64,000 bases of DNA from Curtobacterium sp. ZW137. GTDB lineage: Bacteria > Actinomycetota > Actinomycetes > Actinomycetales > Microbacteriaceae. Below the pieces are notes generated by a model that made no database searches, had not been told where the DNA came from, and was given only the letters and a program-made list of their open reading frames with translations. Of this stretch, positions 1 to 8,344 are shown piece after piece. The stretch spans positions 852,039 to 916,038 of the forward strand of contig NZ_RJKS01000002.1 in NCBI RefSeq assembly GCF_003762905.1. Direction: 5' to 3'. A program made the position numbers and the translations under genes. Numbering within the stretch: the first letter of the stretch is position 1; every line of letters begins with the position of its first letter.

Positions 1-105
1 CGACGTCGAGTACCGGTCGATGACGACCGAGGACGCGGCTTCCGCGGTGGCGTCGTAGAGCGGGAGCCGCGCGGTGTGCGTGCTCCCCGAGTTGCTGGAG
101 CTCAC
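1..105 (-). CDS. crtB: phytoene synthase, N-terminal fragment (runs off the window)
   Basis: Only the first 35 codons are in the window. The GTG start at 105 overlaps the crtE stop as GTGA, so the two genes are translationally coupled. The visible N-terminus includes YDATAEAASSVVIDRYSTS, which resembles the start of squalene/phytoene synthases, where a conserved Y-S-T-S-F follows an I-x-x-Y segment. The enzyme would condense two geranylgeranyl diphosphates to phytoene, the next step after CrtE. The catalytic aspartate-rich motifs lie outside the window, so the call rests on this short match and on position in the carotenoid operon. Confidence 0.7.
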   Translation of the reverse strand, partial: MSSSNSGSTHTARLPLYDATAEAASSVVIDRYSTS

Positions 106-1160
106 CGGACGCGCTCCACCAGCTCGGACACGAGCGTCTCCAGCCGGTCCGCGAGTTCGTACGGCAGCGCGGCGAGTTCGGCGCGGGCGAGGGCGGTGTG
201 TTCCCGGACACGGGCGAGTGCCGCATCGTGGGCGCCGCACTCGACGAGCAGGCGACGCATCTCCGCGGCGCGCTCCTCGGTCAGGTGCGGGTCGCCGAGG
301 TACGGCGCAAGCTCTGGCCAGCACGCCGTGGTCGCCGCGTAGGCGATGAGCATGGTGCGCTTGCCCTCGCGCAGGTCACCGATCGCGGTCTTGCCCGTCG
401 CGGCTTCGTCCCCGAACACGCCGAGCAGGTCGTCCACCACCTGGTAGGCGATCCCGATCTCGCGGCCGAAGGCACCGAGTGCCGCGACCACGGTCTCGGG
501 CGCCCCCGCGAGCACGGCACCGGACTGCAGCGGTGCTTCGAACGAGTAGACGCTGGTCTTCGCACGCTCCATCGCCAGCACTTCGTCCACGGTCGGCATC
601 ACGCCGTGGGTCAGGTCGACGTCCGCCATCTCACCGGCGGCGCTGGCGAACACCGCGTCGTCGAACAGGTCCAGCAAGCGGGTGCGGCGGTCTCCGTCGA
701 CCCCGCTCGACTCGATGAACCGCGGTGCCCCGGACAGCGCGAGGTCCCCCGCGATCACCGCGGCGCTCATCCCCCGGTGCTCGGCGGTCGGCAGCGGCAG
801 CCCACCCGTCGTGCCGGTGTCGCGGAACGACCCGGCGACGTTCGGCATCCCGCGGCGCGACCAGTCGCGGTCGATGACGTCGTCGTGCACGACGAGTGCG
901 GTGTGCAGCAGTTCGTACGCGGCCGCGACGTTGGCGGCGGCGTGGACGTCGGTGCCGCCGAGCCCGGCGTACGCCGTGATGACCATGCGCGGACGGAACC
1001 GCTTGCCGCCCATGCTCGCCTTGCGGAGCACACGCCAGAGTTCTTCCGAGGGGCGTCCGAACGCCTGCGCCCGGGCCGAGGACACGGCGAAGAACCGCTC
1101 GAGGCACTCGTCGACCAGGGCGAGGTCGATGTGCGCCACGGTGGCCGCTTCGTCCGTCAT
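102..1160 (-). CDS. crtE: geranylgeranyl diphosphate synthase (polyprenyl synthetase)
   Basis: A 352-residue trans-isoprenyl diphosphate synthase. GGKRFRP sits near residues 51-57, the first aspartate-rich motif HDDVIDRD near 92-99, and the second VVDDLLGVFGDE in the C-terminal half. The length is normal for actinobacterial GGPP synthases. It extends allylic diphosphates with IPP to make the C20 precursor for carotenoids, and its neighbours (idi divergent, crtB downstream with a GTGA overlap) fit that role. The ATG at 1160 has no Shine-Dalgarno, but TAGATT lies 6 bases upstream, so a leaderless transcript is likely. Chain length (C20 versus longer) is inferred from context. Confidence 0.88.
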   Translation of the reverse strand: MTDEAATVAHIDLALVDECLERFFAVSSARAQAFGRPSEELWRVLRKASMGGKRFRPRMVITAYAGLGGTDVHAAANVAAAYELLHTALVVHDDVIDRDWSRRGMPNVAGSFRDTGTTGGLPLPTAEHRGMSAAVIAGDLALSGAPRFIESSGVDGDRRTRLLDLFDDAVFASAAGEMADVDLTHGVMPTVDEVLAMERAKTSVYSFEAPLQSGAVLAGAPETVVAALGAFGREIGIAYQVVDDLLGVFGDEAATGKTAIGDLREGKRTMLIAYAATTACWPELAPYLGDPHLTEERAAEMRRLLVECGAHDAALARVREHTALARAELAALPYELADRLETLVSELVERVR

Positions 1161-1181
1161 TGGCCTAATCTATCGAGACAG
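1161..1181. promoter_or_regulatory. divergent crtE/idi promoter with overlapping -10 boxes
   Basis: Only 21 bases separate the two start codons. TAATCT (1166-1171, plus strand) and TAGATT (1172-1167, minus strand) are the same few bases read in opposite directions, so the two -10 boxes overlap almost completely. The minus box is 6 bases from the crtE ATG and the plus box 10 bases from the idi ATG. No canonical -35 is obvious on either side. Confidence 0.55.
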
Positions 1182-1715
1182 ATGAGCCAATTCCCGGAAA
1201 CCGTGGTGCTTCTGGCCGATGACCGTACCCCGATCGGTACAGCGGACAAGTTCACGGTGCACACAGACCACACGCCCCTGCACCTGGCGTTCAGCTGCCA
1301 CGTGACGAACGCCGCCGGCGAGATCCTCGTGACCCGTCGGGCGCTCGCGAAGAAGACCTGGCCCGGTGTCTGGACGAACTCGTTCTGCGGCCACCCCGGC
1401 CCGGACGAGTCGTTCGCGGACGCCATCGCCCGCCGTGCCGCACGCGAGCTCGGCCTTACCGTGCACAGCATCGAAGAGGTCCTGCCCGACTTCCGGTACC
1501 GCGCCGTCGACGCGTCCGGCATCGTCGAGAACGAGGTCTGCCCGGTGTTCCGCGCCGTGGCCGACCACGACCCGGAACCCGCCGCCGACGAGGTCTCCGA
1601 GTGGGTGTGGCTCTCCGAGGAGAAGCTGCGCGCCGCGGTCTCGGCGGCACCGTTCGCCTTCAGCCCCTGGCTGGGGTGGCAGCTCACCGAGCTCCCGGTC
1701 CGGGCGCTGGACTGA
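1182..1715 (+). CDS. idi: isopentenyl-diphosphate delta-isomerase, type I
   Basis: A 177-residue Nudix-fold IPP isomerase that interconverts IPP and DMAPP, supplying the starter unit for CrtE. Visible hallmarks are WTNSFCGHP with the catalytic cysteine, the ARRAARELGL helix, and ENEVCPVF with the metal-binding glutamates, followed by DEVSEWVWL. The length matches the family. The ATG at 1182 gives the standard N-terminus, and longer readings of this frame would run through crtE. It is transcribed away from crtE from a shared 21-base promoter region and ends just before a strong hairpin. Confidence 0.93.
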   Translation: MSQFPETVVLLADDRTPIGTADKFTVHTDHTPLHLAFSCHVTNAAGEILVTRRALAKKTWPGVWTNSFCGHPGPDESFADAIARRAARELGLTVHSIEEVLPDFRYRAVDASGIVENEVCPVFRAVADHDPEPAADEVSEWVWLSEEKLRAAVSAAPFAFSPWLGWQLTELPVRALD

Positions 1716-1725
1716 GCTGCTCCGA

Positions 1726-1766
1726 AGCGACAGTGCTCGCGGGTCCGCCCAACGAGCACTGTCGCT
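1726..1766. terminator. bidirectional terminator hairpin between idi and the secreted-protein gene
   Basis: A perfect 14-bp inverted repeat, AGCGACAGTGCTCG at 1726-1739 and its complement at 1753-1766, with a 13-base loop. It lies between the convergent ends of idi (1715) and the minus gene ending at 1798. No U-tract follows, as is usual in actinobacteria. The AGCGACA arm recurs in the 38634-38684 hairpin. Confidence 0.7.
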
Positions 1767-1797
1767 CTCCTGCATCAGTCGGCGCTCGGTCGCCCCG

Positions 1798-2250
1798 TCA
1801 GAGCCACTTGGAGGCGGCGCACTGCGGGTAGGTCGGGAACCCCGCGTACACGAACGTGAACGCGTGCTCGATCGCCGCATCGCTCGCGGCGGTGGTCGTC
1901 GCGGTGGCGCCCAGTGCATGCCAGCCTCCGTCCGCGGTCAGGCTCTTCTTCCAGACCGAATCGCCACCCGTCAAGCGGAGGAGCACCTCGCCGTTCTGGT
2001 TGGTGTCGCCGTGCGCCGGCGAGAGGCGGTACTCGTCGATCGTCGCCGTGTACTTCGTGCCGACGCGCTCCCACGACACCCGCGCGCCGCCGCCCGGGGT
2101 CCCGTTGCAGTTGAACTCGAAGCTCCCCGTCGTCGTCGGCGTCGGGTCGGCGCCGCTCGTCGCCGAGGCCGGCGCCGCCGCCAGCCCGCCGAGCAGGACG
2201 GTCGCGAGTGCGGTGGCCGCGATGGACAGTCGGAATCGTGTGCTTGCCAT
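1798..2250 (-). CDS. small secreted protein of unknown function
   Basis: 150 residues starting MASTRFRLSIAATALATVLL, a typical Sec signal peptide (basic n-region, hydrophobic core, APASA cleavage site near residue 30). The mature part has two cysteines (FNCNGT, YPQCAA) that could form a disulfide, and many Thr/Gly, suggesting a small extracellular beta-rich domain. The ATG at 2250 is preceded by AAGGAGA at good spacing, which rejects the longer in-frame reading upstream. I do not recognise the family and propose no function. Confidence 0.75.
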   Translation of the reverse strand: MASTRFRLSIAATALATVLLGGLAAAPASATSGADPTPTTTGSFEFNCNGTPGGGARVSWERVGTKYTATIDEYRLSPAHGDTNQNGEVLLRLTGGDSVWKKSLTADGGWHALGATATTTAASDAAIEHAFTFVYAGFPTYPQCAASKWL

Positions 2251-2576
2251 GACATCTCCTTCGATGAACAGTGACCGCAATGTCACATGGCAGCATCCTG
2301 GTCCCGATGCCGCTGTTTGGGGATCGCGGGTGACAGGCGTACGCTCGGCGGTCGGCTGCGCAACGGGCGCCGCCGGGCGCGTGCAGCGCCGGACGACGGC
2401 GCGATCCGCGCCGCAGGACGAACCAGAAGGGCAGGTGAGGCGCGATGTCGGGTGACCATCCTCGTGCGGGCCGGCTGCCCCTGAACGTCGTCGCCGCGCC
2501 CGTGTCCTGAACCGCCCCCGCAACGGCACCGCTGCGCGGACTCGCGCCTGCCTGCTCCCCATCGGAGGAGCACAGC
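2251..2576. other. intergenic region upstream of corA with a possible 21-codon leader ORF
   Basis: These 326 bases separate divergent genes. They hold the Shine-Dalgarno of the secreted-protein gene, a short ORF at 2445-2510 (ATG to TGA, 21 codons, three prolines) behind a GGTGAGG-like sequence, and GGAGGAG at 2564-2570 ahead of corA. I see no clear promoter box or riboswitch-like fold. Confidence 0.35.
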
Positions 2577-3608
2577 ATGGCAATGATCGACAACGCCGTC
2601 TACGTCGACGGACGCCGCGTCGAGTCGTCATCGGACCACGACCTCGCGTGGATCGGACTGCTGCGCCCGGACCCGCGTGAGCTCGACGCCGTCGCGACCG
2701 AGTTCGACCTGCACGAGAACGCGGTCGAGGACGCGATGAAGGGGCACCAGCGCGCGAAACTCGAGCGCTACGGCGACACGCTGTTCGTCGTGCTGCGCCC
2801 GGCCTGGTTCTGCGCCGACGAGGGAACCGTCGCGTTCGGCGAGGTGCACCTGTTCGTGGGCGACCGGTTCGTGGTGAGCGTCCGGCACGCCGACCGGCCC
2901 GACCTCGCCGCCCTGCGCGCCCGCGTCGAGCAGGACCCGGAGTTCCTCGCCAAGGGCTCCGAAGCCGTCACCGCCGCGGTCCTCGACGAGGTCGTGGACG
3001 GCTACGCGCCCGTCGTCGAGGTGCTGCAGGACGAGATCGACGAGATCGAGGACCAGCTCTTCGCCGGTCACGTCGCCGCGGACGTCTCGAAGCGGATCTA
3101 CCAGCTGCTCAGCGAGGTCCTGGCGTTCCAGCGCGCCACGAAGCCGGTGCCGGCCATGGTGAAGGGGCTGCTCCGCGGGGCCGACAAGTACGGCGTCGAC
3201 GACGAGGTCCAGCACCGGCTCCGCAACGTCCTCGACCACGCGCTGCGGGTCACCGAGCGGGTCGACTCGTTCCGCGCGCTGCTCGAGAACGCACTCACGC
3301 TGCACTCGACCCTGGTCTCCCAGGAGCAGAACGAGGCGATGCGCCGGATGACCAGCGCGAGCCTGGCCCAGGGCGAGGAGAGCCGGCAACTCGCCCGCGC
3401 CGCGCACCGGCAGGGCGAGGAGGTGAAGAAGATCTCCTCGTGGGCAGCGATCCTCTTCGCGCCGGGGCTGATCGCCGGCGTCTACGGGATGAACTTCGAC
3501 CACATGCCCGAGCTGCACTGGCGGTACGGCTACCCGGCCGCGATCGCCGGCATGTTCGCGCTCGCGGGGATCCTCTGGGTCGTCTTCCGGAAGCGCGACT
3601 GGCTGTAG
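2577..3608 (+). CDS. corA: CorA family magnesium/divalent cation transporter
   Basis: 343 residues, normal CorA length. The protein has a soluble alpha/beta N-terminal domain, a long helical region (roughly 140-270), then two C-terminal membrane segments. The diagnostic YGMN motif is at 303-306 and continues as FDHMPEL, and the chain ends in a basic tail, KRDWL. CorA pentamers import Mg2+ (some members carry Co2+ or Ni2+, or export Zn2+) across the cytoplasmic membrane. The start at 2577 is fixed by GGAGGAG seven bases upstream. It is monocistronic between a secreted-protein gene and lacI. The metal actually carried cannot be told from sequence. Confidence 0.9.
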   Translation: MAMIDNAVYVDGRRVESSSDHDLAWIGLLRPDPRELDAVATEFDLHENAVEDAMKGHQRAKLERYGDTLFVVLRPAWFCADEGTVAFGEVHLFVGDRFVVSVRHADRPDLAALRARVEQDPEFLAKGSEAVTAAVLDEVVDGYAPVVEVLQDEIDEIEDQLFAGHVAADVSKRIYQLLSEVLAFQRATKPVPAMVKGLLRGADKYGVDDEVQHRLRNVLDHALRVTERVDSFRALLENALTLHSTLVSQEQNEAMRRMTSASLAQGEESRQLARAAHRQGEEVKKISSWAAILFAPGLIAGVYGMNFDHMPELHWRYGYPAAIAGMFALAGILWVVFRKRDWL

Positions 3609-3654
3609 GACCCGGGCTCCGGCGCTCTCAGCTGGCGTCGGGGCCGCGGACGTG

Positions 3655-3689
3655 CATAATGATCTGGCTCGGAATGTGAACGTGCACAT
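3655..3689 (+). promoter_or_regulatory. lacI-type gene promoter with downstream operator
   Basis: CATAAT at 3655-3660 is a good -10. Just downstream, 3674-3689 reads ATGTGAACGTGCACAT, a near-palindrome that matches at 14 of 16 positions a site in front of the sugar transporter operon (5263-5278). The arrangement suggests autorepression by the LacI-family protein encoded at 3725. Confidence 0.65.
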
Positions 3690-3724
3690 GGGCGTGCCAC
3701 GGTCCCGGGCGGGAGAGAGCAGCA

Positions 3725-4747
3725 ATGGCGTCGACGCGGGCACAGCAACCGCGATCGCCCAGCATCCGCGATGTCGCGCGGGTCGCCGGTGTGTCGCACC
3801 AGACCGTGTCACGGGTGCTCAACAACTCGGACGCGATCCGCGCCGAGACGCGCGACCGCGTGGTCGCCGCGATGGAGCAACTGCAGTACCGGCCGAACCG
3901 GGCCGCGCGCGCACTGGTGACCAGCCGGACGCGGACGATCGGTGTCCTGACGGCGCGCCGGTCCCACTACGGCCCGGCGGTCACGCTGCAGTCGATCGAG
4001 GACGCCGCCGTCGGTCGCGGGTACTCCGTCACGACCGCGAACATCGCGGAACCGACGGACACCGCGGTGCGCGACGGCCTCGGCCACCTGCTCGACCAGG
4101 ACGTCGAGGGCATCATCGTGCTCGCCCCGCAGCAGCGGGTCTTCGACCTCATCGAGGAGCTCGGCGTGCGCACCCCGTACGTCACGCTGCGCTCGAGCAT
4201 CAACGAAGACCCGACGGCGCTCTGGGTCGACCAGATGGAGGGCGCCCGCCTGGCGACCGCACACCTCCTCGACCTCGGCCACGAGTACATCCGGCACATC
4301 GCGGGACCGCAGGACTGGATCGAGGCGGACGCCAGGATGCAGGGCTTCCTCCGCGAGATGTCCGACCGCGACATGCCCGTGCAGCCGCCGATCCTCGGGG
4401 ACTGGACCGCAGACTTCGGCTACCACGCAGGGCGTGAGCTGCTGCGGTGGCGGGACTGCACCGCGGTGTTCTGCTCGAACGACGCGATGGCGCTCGGGGT
4501 GATGCACGCTGCCCGGTCGTACGGGCTCGACGTCCCCGGGGACCTCTCCGTGGTGGGCTACGACGACATCCCGGAGGCGAAGCACTTCTGGCCGCCGCTC
4601 ACCACCGTGCAGGTCGACTTCGCCGAGCTCGGCCGACGCTGTGTGGACCTGCTGCTCCCTCGCGAGGACGACCTGCTGCGCCCCGTGGAGATCGTCCCGC
4701 AGCTCGTGGTCCGCGCCTCCACGGGCGCTCCGCGCACCCGCGGCTGA
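3725..4747 (+). CDS. LacI family transcriptional regulator of the downstream sugar ABC operon
   Basis: 340 residues with the classic LacI N-terminus, IRDVARVAGVSHQTVSRVLN (HTH, residues ~14-33) and the hinge helix YRPNRAARALVT, followed by a periplasmic-binding-protein-like effector domain that ends in RPVEIVPQLVVRAST. It should bind an operator as a dimer and release it when a monosaccharide or derivative binds. Two matching palindromes, one before its own gene and one before mmsA, make it the likely local regulator of mmsA-mmsB-chvE. The inducer is unknown. GGGAGAGAG precedes the ATG at 3725. Confidence 0.88.
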   Translation: MASTRAQQPRSPSIRDVARVAGVSHQTVSRVLNNSDAIRAETRDRVVAAMEQLQYRPNRAARALVTSRTRTIGVLTARRSHYGPAVTLQSIEDAAVGRGYSVTTANIAEPTDTAVRDGLGHLLDQDVEGIIVLAPQQRVFDLIEELGVRTPYVTLRSSINEDPTALWVDQMEGARLATAHLLDLGHEYIRHIAGPQDWIEADARMQGFLREMSDRDMPVQPPILGDWTADFGYHAGRELLRWRDCTAVFCSNDAMALGVMHAARSYGLDVPGDLSVVGYDDIPEAKHFWPPLTTVQVDFAELGRRCVDLLLPREDDLLRPVEIVPQLVVRASTGAPRTRG

Positions 4748-4826
4748 CCCGGCGCCGGCTGGCGCCGCCCCGCCCCGCTGACAGCTGCCCCACGCGGCTG
4801 ACCAGGAGTTTCGCTCGAAGGGGGTC

Positions 4827-4873
4827 GAATCGCGCGTTGGTGGTCGTTCCTTCCGACCCCCGACGCGCGATTC
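4827..4873. repeat. intergenic hairpin, GAATCGCGCG family, copy 1
   Basis: 4827-4846 and 4854-4873 form a 20-bp stem with two mismatches. The right arm, read on the minus strand, is GAATCGCGCGTCGGGGGTCG, identical to the left arm of the hairpin at 21858-21900. It lies 80 bases after the lacI stop and may act as its terminator. Confidence 0.6.
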
Positions 4874-5214
4874 CCCTTCCCGGTGCGGGCGCGATGGGAA
4901 GGAACGCGCGTGGGGAGCGCGAGCGCGCACGATGCGCGGAGCGCAGAGCCGCGCGATGCGCGCAGCGCACGATGAGCCGGAGCGCGCGAGCGCGCCATGA
5001 CAGGAACCGGCGGGCGGCGGCGCGGACGCGGGCACAGGGCCGACGGGAGGCTCTGGCCGGGGCCGCCACGAGCCTCCGGTCCGGCCCGTTCCACGCGGGG
5101 CTGGCGGCGACCGCAGCAGCCGACACGCGGGCAGCGCGACCCCAGCCCGGGGGCCACCGGACGCCCCCTTCCGTGCGGAGATGCGGTCCGTTACCGAAAC
5201 GCGACCATACGGAA

Positions 5215-5245
5215 TTGACACCCGTGCCGACGCCGTGCGTAGTAT
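5215..5245 (+). promoter_or_regulatory. mmsA operon promoter
   Basis: TTGACA at 5215-5220 is a perfect -35, and TAGTAT at 5240-5245 is a fair -10 with 19-base spacing, slightly long. The expected start (about 5252) lies just before the operator at 5263-5278, the usual geometry for repression by a LacI protein. Confidence 0.5.
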
Positions 5246-5262
5246 TACCTCCGTTCCAGCCG

Positions 5263-5278
5263 ATGTGACCGTTCACAT
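5263..5278. promoter_or_regulatory. LacI-family operator of the mmsA operon
   Basis: ATGTGACCGTTCACAT, a near-perfect palindrome, matches the site at 3674-3689 in 14 of 16 positions. Both lie a short distance downstream of a -10 box. Confidence 0.65.
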
Positions 5279-5401
5279 CACCGTCACACCGGCGGGGACA
5301 CCGGACCGACAGCGAAGTCCGCACAGCCTCCTGTGCCCTTCGTTGCCGCAGCAGAACCACCCGAAGGACTGCCGCATCGCAGCGGCAGAAGGAGATGCAC
5401 C

Positions 5402-6994
5402 GTGGCGTCAACCCCGATCGACACCGGACTCGAGACCCGGTCGATCACCGCACCCGAGACCATCCTCGAGATGCGGTCGATCACCAAGGAGTTCCCTGGT
5501 GTCAAGGCACTGTCCGAGGTGTCGCTCAACGTCCGTGCCGGCGAGATCCACGCGATCTGCGGCGAGAACGGTGCCGGCAAGTCGACCTTGATGAAGGTCC
5601 TCTCCGGCGTCTACCCGTACGGCACCTACACCGGCGAGATCGTCTACGAGGGCGAAGAGGTTCGCTTCGCGAACATCAAGCAGTCCGAGCAGGCCGGCAT
5701 CGTGATCATCCACCAGGAGCTCGCGCTGATCCCGGAGCTCTCGATCACCGAGAACCTGTTCCTCGGCAACGAGCCCAGCCGGTTCGGCGCGATCGACTGG
5801 ACCACGGCCCAGCTGCGCGCCCAGGACCTGCTCGCCCGCGTCGGTCTCGGCGACGACCCGGACACCCAGATCAAGAACATCGGCGTCGGCAAGCAGCAGC
5901 TCGTGGAGATCGCGAAGGCGCTGCACAAGGACGTCAAGCTGCTCATCCTCGACGAGCCCACCGCGGCCCTCAACGAGAACGACTCGCAGCACCTGCTCGA
6001 CCTGATCGTCGGCCTGAAGGCCCGCGGGATCTCCAGCATCATCATCAGCCACAAGCTCAACGAGATCGAGCAGATCGCGGACAGCATCACGATCATCCGT
6101 GACGGCAAGACCATCGAGACGCTCAACGTCAAGGCGGACGGCGTCAACGAGGACCGGATCATCCGCGGGATGGTCGGCCGTTCGCTCGAGTCGCGCTTCC
6201 CGGACCGCACCCCGAAGATCGGCGAGACCTTCTTCGAGGTCCGCGACTGGACTGTGCAGCACCCGCTCGACGCGAGCCGCCTGGTCTGCAAGGGCTCGAA
6301 CTTCACCGTGAAGCGCGGGGAAATCGTCGGTTTCGCCGGCCTCATGGGCGCCGGTCGCACCGAGCTCGCGATGAGCCTCTTCGGCCACTCCTACGGCACG
6401 TTCCTCGGCGGTCAGGTCTTCAAGGACGGCCACGAGATCAAGGTCAACAACGTCCAGCAGGCGATCGACGCCGGCATCGGGTACGTCTCCGAGGACCGCA
6501 AGGCGCTCGGGCTGAACCTGCTCGACACCGTGAAGCGCTCGACCGTGTCGGCCGACCTCAAGAAGATCTCCAAGGGCGGCGTCGTCGACTCGCTCGAGGA
6601 GTACTCGGTCGCCGAGAAGTACCGGAAGCTGCTCCGCACCAAGGTGCCGAGCGTCGAGGAGAACGTCGGGAAGCTCTCCGGCGGGAACCAGCAGAAGGTC
6701 GTCCTGTCGAAGTGGATGTTCACCGACCCCGACCTCCTCATCCTGGACGAGCCGACCCGCGGTATCGACGTCGGCGCCAAGTTCGAGATCTACGGCATCA
6801 TCCAGCAGCTCGCGGCAGAGGGGAAGGGCATCATCCTGATCTCCTCCGAGCTGCCCGAGCTCCTCGGTCTCTCCGACCGGATCTACACCATCTTCGAGGG
6901 TCAGATCACCGCTGACCTGCCGGCCGACCAGGCCGATCCCGAATCGCTCATGCGCAGCATGACCTCCGCGCGGAAGGGCGCCACCGTCTCATGA
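5402..6994 (+). CDS. mmsA: monosaccharide ABC transporter ATP-binding protein (MmsA/GguA/XylG type)
   Basis: 530 residues with two ABC ATPase halves. The first has a full Walker A ([14 protein letters not shown]) and Walker B ([11 protein letters not shown]). The second has the degenerate [12 protein letters not shown] loop typical of this family, the signature LSGGNQQKV and [10 protein letters not shown]. It powers uptake of a monosaccharide through MmsB. The GTG at 5402 is chosen because AAGGAG lies seven bases upstream, and a longer ATG-initiated reading from 5333 has no ribosome site. Family relatives handle xylose, arabinose, galactose or glucose, and the sequence does not decide among them. 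Confidence 0.93.
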   Translation: MASTPIDTGLETRSITAPETILEMRSITKEFPGVKALSEVSLNVRAGEIHAICGENGAGKSTLMKVLSGVYPYGTYTGEIVYEGEEVRFANIKQSEQAGIVIIHQELALIPELSITENLFLGNEPSRFGAIDWTTAQLRAQDLLARVGLGDDPDTQIKNIGVGKQQLVEIAKALHKDVKLLILDEPTAALNENDSQHLLDLIVGLKARGISSIIISHKLNEIEQIADSITIIRDGKTIETLNVKADGVNEDRIIRGMVGRSLESRFPDRTPKIGETFFEVRDWTVQHPLDASRLVCKGSNFTVKRGEIVGFAGLMGAGRTELAMSLFGHSYGTFLGGQVFKDGHEIKVNNVQQAIDAGIGYVSEDRKALGLNLLDTVKRSTVSADLKKISKGGVVDSLEEYSVAEKYRKLLRTKVPSVEENVGKLSGGNQQKVVLSKWMFTDPDLLILDEPTRGIDVGAKFEIYGIIQQLAAEGKGIILISSELPELLGLSDRIYTIFEGQITADLPADQADPESLMRSMTSARKGATVS

Positions 6995-8283
6995 ACAACC
7001 TGAAACTGCTGTTCGGCAAGGGCAACAGCATCGGCCAGTACGGCATGGTCATCGCACTCATCGTGCTGCTGGCGTTCTTCGCGTTCACCACGAACGGGCT
7101 CATCCTGCAGCCCACGAACGTGATCAACCTGTTCCTGCAGTACTCCTACATCCTGATCCTGGCGCTCGGCATGGTCATGGTGATCATCGCCGGCCACATC
7201 GACCTCTCGGTCGGTTCGGTCGCCGCGGTCGTCGGCATCATCGTGGCGCAGTCCATGGCGGTCTGGCACTTCCCGGTGTGGACCGCGATCATCCTCGGCC
7301 TCGCCGTCGGTGCCCTCATCGGTGCCTGGCAGGGCTTCTGGGTGGCGTTCGTCCGCGTCCCGGCGTTCATCGTGACGCTGGCCGGTCAGCTCATCTTCCG
7401 CGGTGTGAACCAGATCATCGGCAACTCGACCTCGGTCCCCGTGCCGAACGGCTACACGACGATCGGCGCCGGCTTCCTCGGTGACTTCGGCCCGGACTTC
7501 GGCTACAGCAACGGCACACTGCTGATCGGTCTGGTCACGATCGCCGCGCTCATCATCATCGAGGCCCGCGGCCGTGCCCGTCGTCGCAAGATGCAGGCCG
7601 AGGTCCCGCCGCTGTGGGTCTCGATCGTCCGCACCGGCATCCTGGTCGCCGTGACGCTCGTCGCGACGTACCTGTTCGGTGCCGGCCCGGTCGGCACCTC
7701 GGTCCCGATCGTCGCGATCATCCTCGGCGTCCTGACGATCATCTACGGCTTCGTCACGAAGAACACGATCTTCGGCCGCCAGGTCTACGCGGTCGGTGGC
7801 AACTCCAGCGCCGCGGTGCTCTCCGGTGTCAGCGCGAAGAAGGTCAACTTCTTCGTCATGATGAACATGTCCGTCCTCGCCGCGATCGCCGGCATGGTGT
7901 TCGTCGCCTACTCCGGTGCCTCCGGCCCGGCCGACGGCACCGGCTGGGAGCTCGACGCGATCGCCGCCGTGTTCGTCGGTGGTGCAGCGGTCGCCGGTGG
8001 TGTCGGCACGATCTCCGGGTCGATCATCGGTGGTCTCGTGATGGCCCTGCTCTCGAACGGCCTGCAGCTGATGGGCCTCGAGTCCAACAAGGTGCAGATC
8101 ATCCGTGGTCTGGTGCTGCTCATCGCGGTCGCCTTCGACGTCTACTCGAAGTCGCAGGGACGCCCGTCCCTGATCGGCGGCATGATGCGGCAGTTCCAGC
8201 GGAAGGACACCGAGCAGAACACGGTGGCCGCCCAGCAGCCGCGGTCCATCGAGGACCAGCCCGAGAAGATCACCCTCCCTTAG
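6991..8283 (+). CDS. mmsB: monosaccharide ABC transporter permease (MmsB/GguB/XylH type)
   Basis: 430 residues, about ten hydrophobic segments. The family motif [16 protein letters not shown] lies in the first third, and the C-terminal third holds [19 protein letters not shown], characteristic of the branched RbsC/XylH permeases. It forms the membrane channel of the importer. Its ATG overlaps the mmsA stop as ATGA, so the two are coupled. A basic cytosolic loop ([12 protein letters not shown]) separates the two halves, as in MmsB proteins. Confidence 0.92.
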   Translation: MNNLKLLFGKGNSIGQYGMVIALIVLLAFFAFTTNGLILQPTNVINLFLQYSYILILALGMVMVIIAGHIDLSVGSVAAVVGIIVAQSMAVWHFPVWTAIILGLAVGALIGAWQGFWVAFVRVPAFIVTLAGQLIFRGVNQIIGNSTSVPVPNGYTTIGAGFLGDFGPDFGYSNGTLLIGLVTIAALIIIEARGRARRRKMQAEVPPLWVSIVRTGILVAVTLVATYLFGAGPVGTSVPIVAIILGVLTIIYGFVTKNTIFGRQVYAVGGNSSAAVLSGVSAKKVNFFVMMNMSVLAAIAGMVFVAYSGASGPADGTGWELDAIAAVFVGGAAVAGGVGTISGSIIGGLVMALLSNGLQLMGLESNKVQIIRGLVLLIAVAFDVYSKSQGRPSLIGGMMRQFQRKDTEQNTVAAQQPRSIEDQPEKITLP

Positions 8284-8344
8284 TCCCCACCTCCCACAGC
8301 GGGGCTCCGGCCCCAACCCTCCTCAACGAAGAGAAAGCAATCAC

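Larger units (their letters stand above)
4748..5401. other. 654-base intergenic region upstream of the sugar ABC operon
   Basis: No convincing gene. It contains an imperfect 20-bp hairpin (4827-4873), a block unusually rich in alternating GCGC (about 4894-5010), a GACGGGAGGC element with GAGCCTCC opposite (5042-5077), the mmsA promoter (5215-5245), the LacI-type operator (5263-5278), and a long leader ending in AAGGAG at 5389-5394. Confidence 0.6.

Noticed and set aside
4894-5010. GCGC-rich block as a replication or attachment site
   Set aside because: No DnaA boxes, no att-like duplication and no integrase nearby; it is just compositionally biased spacer.
5279-5401. Riboswitch in the mmsA leader
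   Set aside because: I see no recognisable conserved core; regulation is explained by the LacI operator.
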